DNA of 8,435 nt from JAWWPG01 sp033850885 (GTDB taxonomy: Bacteria > Actinomycetota > Actinomycetes > Propionibacteriales > Nocardioidaceae), in NCBI GenBank assembly GCA_033850885.1, contig JAWWPG010000036.1:1-8435 (forward strand), written 5' to 3'. Position 1 is the stretch's first letter. The number at the start of each line of letters is the position of its first letter. The position numbers were made by a program, and so were the translations under genes. Shown here one piece after another: positions 7,185 through 8,435 of the stretch. Below the pieces are notes generated by a model that was given only the letters and a program-made list of their open reading frames with translations, was not told the DNA's origin and made no database searches.

Positions 7185-8435
7185 ATGGGACGCATCATGG
7201 CTCTGCCGGCACCCCCGTCCCTCAGCAGCCGCATCCCTGGCGACCCGACCCCGGACGCGCTGTACGACGCCTTCGAGGCGTGGACCGACGAGCAGGCGCT
7301 GACCCTTTATCCTGCGCAGACCGAGGCCCTCATCGAGATCGTCGACGGCGCCAACGTGATCCTCGCGACCCCCACCGGCTCGGGCAAGAGCCTGGTCGCC
7401 GTCGGGGCTCACTTCACTGCGCTCGCGCAGGGCAGGCGGAGCTACTACACCGCACCGATCAAGGCCCTCGTCTCGGAGAAGTTCTTCGCCCTCTGCGACA
7501 TCTTCGGACCGGAGAACGTCGGCATGCTCACCGGCGACGCCGCCGTCAACCCGGGTGCGCCGATCATCACCGCGACCGCCGAGGTGCTCGCCAACCAGGC
7601 GCTTCGCGAAGGCGCGGGCGCCGACGTCGGACTTGTCGTGATGGACGAGTTCCACTTCTACGCCGAGCCCGATCGCGGCTGGGCCTGGCAGGTCCCGTTG
7701 CTCGAGCTGCCCCGGACCCAGTTCCTCCTCATGTCGGCGACTCTCGGGGACATGACGCGCTTCGAGGCCGACCTGGTCCGACGTACCGGTCGCCGGACCG
7801 CGATCATCGCCACCACCGAGCGCCCGGTACCCCTTCTGTTCAGCTACGTCACCACGCCGATCCACGAGACCCTCGAGGAGCTGCTGACGACCCACCAGGC
7901 GCCCATCTACGTCGTGCACTTCACCCAGGCAGAGGCGATCGAGCGAGCCCAGGCCCTGTCGAGCCTGGCTTTGGCCACCCGAGCCGAGCGGGACGCGATC
8001 GCGGAGGCGATCGGCGACTTCCGCTTCACCGCCGGTTTCGGCAAGACCCTGTCGCGCCTCATCCGCCACGGCATCGGCGTCCACCACGCGGGGATGCTGC
8101 CGCGATACCGGCGGCTGGTCGAGACCCTCGCTCAGGCCGGCCTGCTCAAGGTCATCTGCGGCACCGACACCCTCGGTGTCGGCATCAACGTACCCATTCG
8201 CACGGTGCTGCTGACCGCACTCACGAAGTTCGACGGAACCCGGATGCGCCAACTCAGCGCACGCGAGTTCCACCAGATCGCGGGTCGCGCTGGACGGGCC
8301 GGGTTCGACACGGCCGGTACCGTCGTCGCGCAGGCACCCGAGCACGAGACCGAAAACGCCCGCCTGGTGAAGAAGGCGGGGGACGACCCCGTCAAGCTCA
8401 AGCGGATCGTGCGCAAGAAGCCGCCCGAGGGCTTC
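7185..8435 (+). CDS. Ski2-like DEAD/DEAH-box helicase (DUF3516 type), 3' end outside window
   Basis: The first 417 codons of an SF2 helicase; the frame is open to the window edge. Motifs in order: ALTLYPAQTEAL, a Q-motif-like entry (about 38-49); Walker A ATPTGSGKS with Lys68; Walker B DEFH (154-157); motif III SATL (184-187); the Ski2-type GVHHAGMLPRYR in the second lobe; GTDTLGVGINVP (from 326); and motif VI QIAGRAGRAG (from Gln364). The MDEFHFYAEPDRGWAWQ stretch and the arrangement resemble actinobacterial helicases whose C-terminal half carries DUF3516, so a total of about 800-850 residues is expected, most of the missing part being that domain. Ski2-like enzymes unwind RNA or DNA; the substrate here is not known. 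The start could also be the ATG at 7197, with GGGA 6 bases upstream; the ATG at 7185 has only AGG nearby. It diverges from the SWIM-SNF2 gene and may share a regulatory region with it. Confidence 0.9.
   Translation, partial: MGRIMALPAPPSLSSRIPGDPTPDALYDAFEAWTDEQALTLYPAQTEALIEIVDGANVILATPTGSGKSLVAVGAHFTALAQGRRSYYTAPIKALVSEKFFALCDIFGPENVGMLTGDAAVNPGAPIITATAEVLANQALREGAGADVGLVVMDEFHFYAEPDRGWAWQVPLLELPRTQFLLMSATLGDMTRFEADLVRRTGRRTAIIATTERPVPLLFSYVTTPIHETLEELLTTHQAPIYVVHFTQAEAIERAQALSSLALATRAERDAIAEAIGDFRFTAGFGKTLSRLIRHGIGVHHAGMLPRYRRLVETLAQAGLLKVICGTDTLGVGINVPIRTVLLTALTKFDGTRMRQLSAREFHQIAGRAGRAGFDTAGTVVAQAPEHETENARLVKKAGDDPVKLKRIVRKKPPEGF

Noticed and set aside
7176..8345. A 389-codon minus-strand open frame opposite the Ski2-like helicase
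   Set aside because: The plus-strand reading has intact helicase motifs from Walker A to motif VI. The antisense product is low-complexity Gly/Arg/Asp-rich with no domain.
3703..8435. The two helicase-like genes as a known anti-phage defence system
   Set aside because: No nuclease, methyltransferase, phospholipase-D-type or other effector gene accompanies them here, and there are no mobile-element signs, so a named defence system cannot be supported.

Overview
This is a GC-rich chromosomal window with actinobacterial character. GC is high at third codon positions, and two genes use GTG starts. The gene set also fits: an LppX/LprG-type lipoprotein, a SWIM-SNF2 ATPase, and a Ski2-like helicase of the kind that carries DUF3516. 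I cannot name the genus. There is no insertion sequence, tRNA, rRNA, CRISPR array or phage gene.

Layout: five genes lie on the minus strand and one on the plus strand. In transcription order, reading leftward from about 7017, the minus genes are: (1) a 1104-residue SWIM-SNF2 ATPase (3703-7017); (2) a 10-TM EamA/DMT-type permease (2722-3585); (3) a RidA/YjgF-family protein (2149-2595); (4) a C45-type N-terminal-nucleophile hydrolase/acyltransferase (1032-2147), whose start lies one base past the RidA stop; (5) an LppX/LprAFG-like lipoprotein (80-853). On the plus strand, a DEAD/DEAH-like helicase starts near 7185 and runs off the right edge. It diverges from the SNF2 gene across about 167 bp.

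The window splits into three functional blocks. The right half is a divergent pair of ATP-dependent nucleic-acid motor proteins. The middle (permease, RidA-like, C45 hydrolase) looks like a small-molecule or amide metabolism group, with RidA-like and C45 very probably translationally coupled. The left gene is a secreted, lipid-anchored protein set off by a 178-bp gap with a stem-loop at its C45 end. Gaps between genes are short and hold only small inverted repeats.

Most of the window looks like ordinary actinobacterial chromosome. I found no clear new system. The points most worth a second look are the RidA-like protein lacking the family's catalytic arginine but coupled to a C45 hydrolase, and the divergent pair of helicase-like genes with an inverted repeat next to one start codon.
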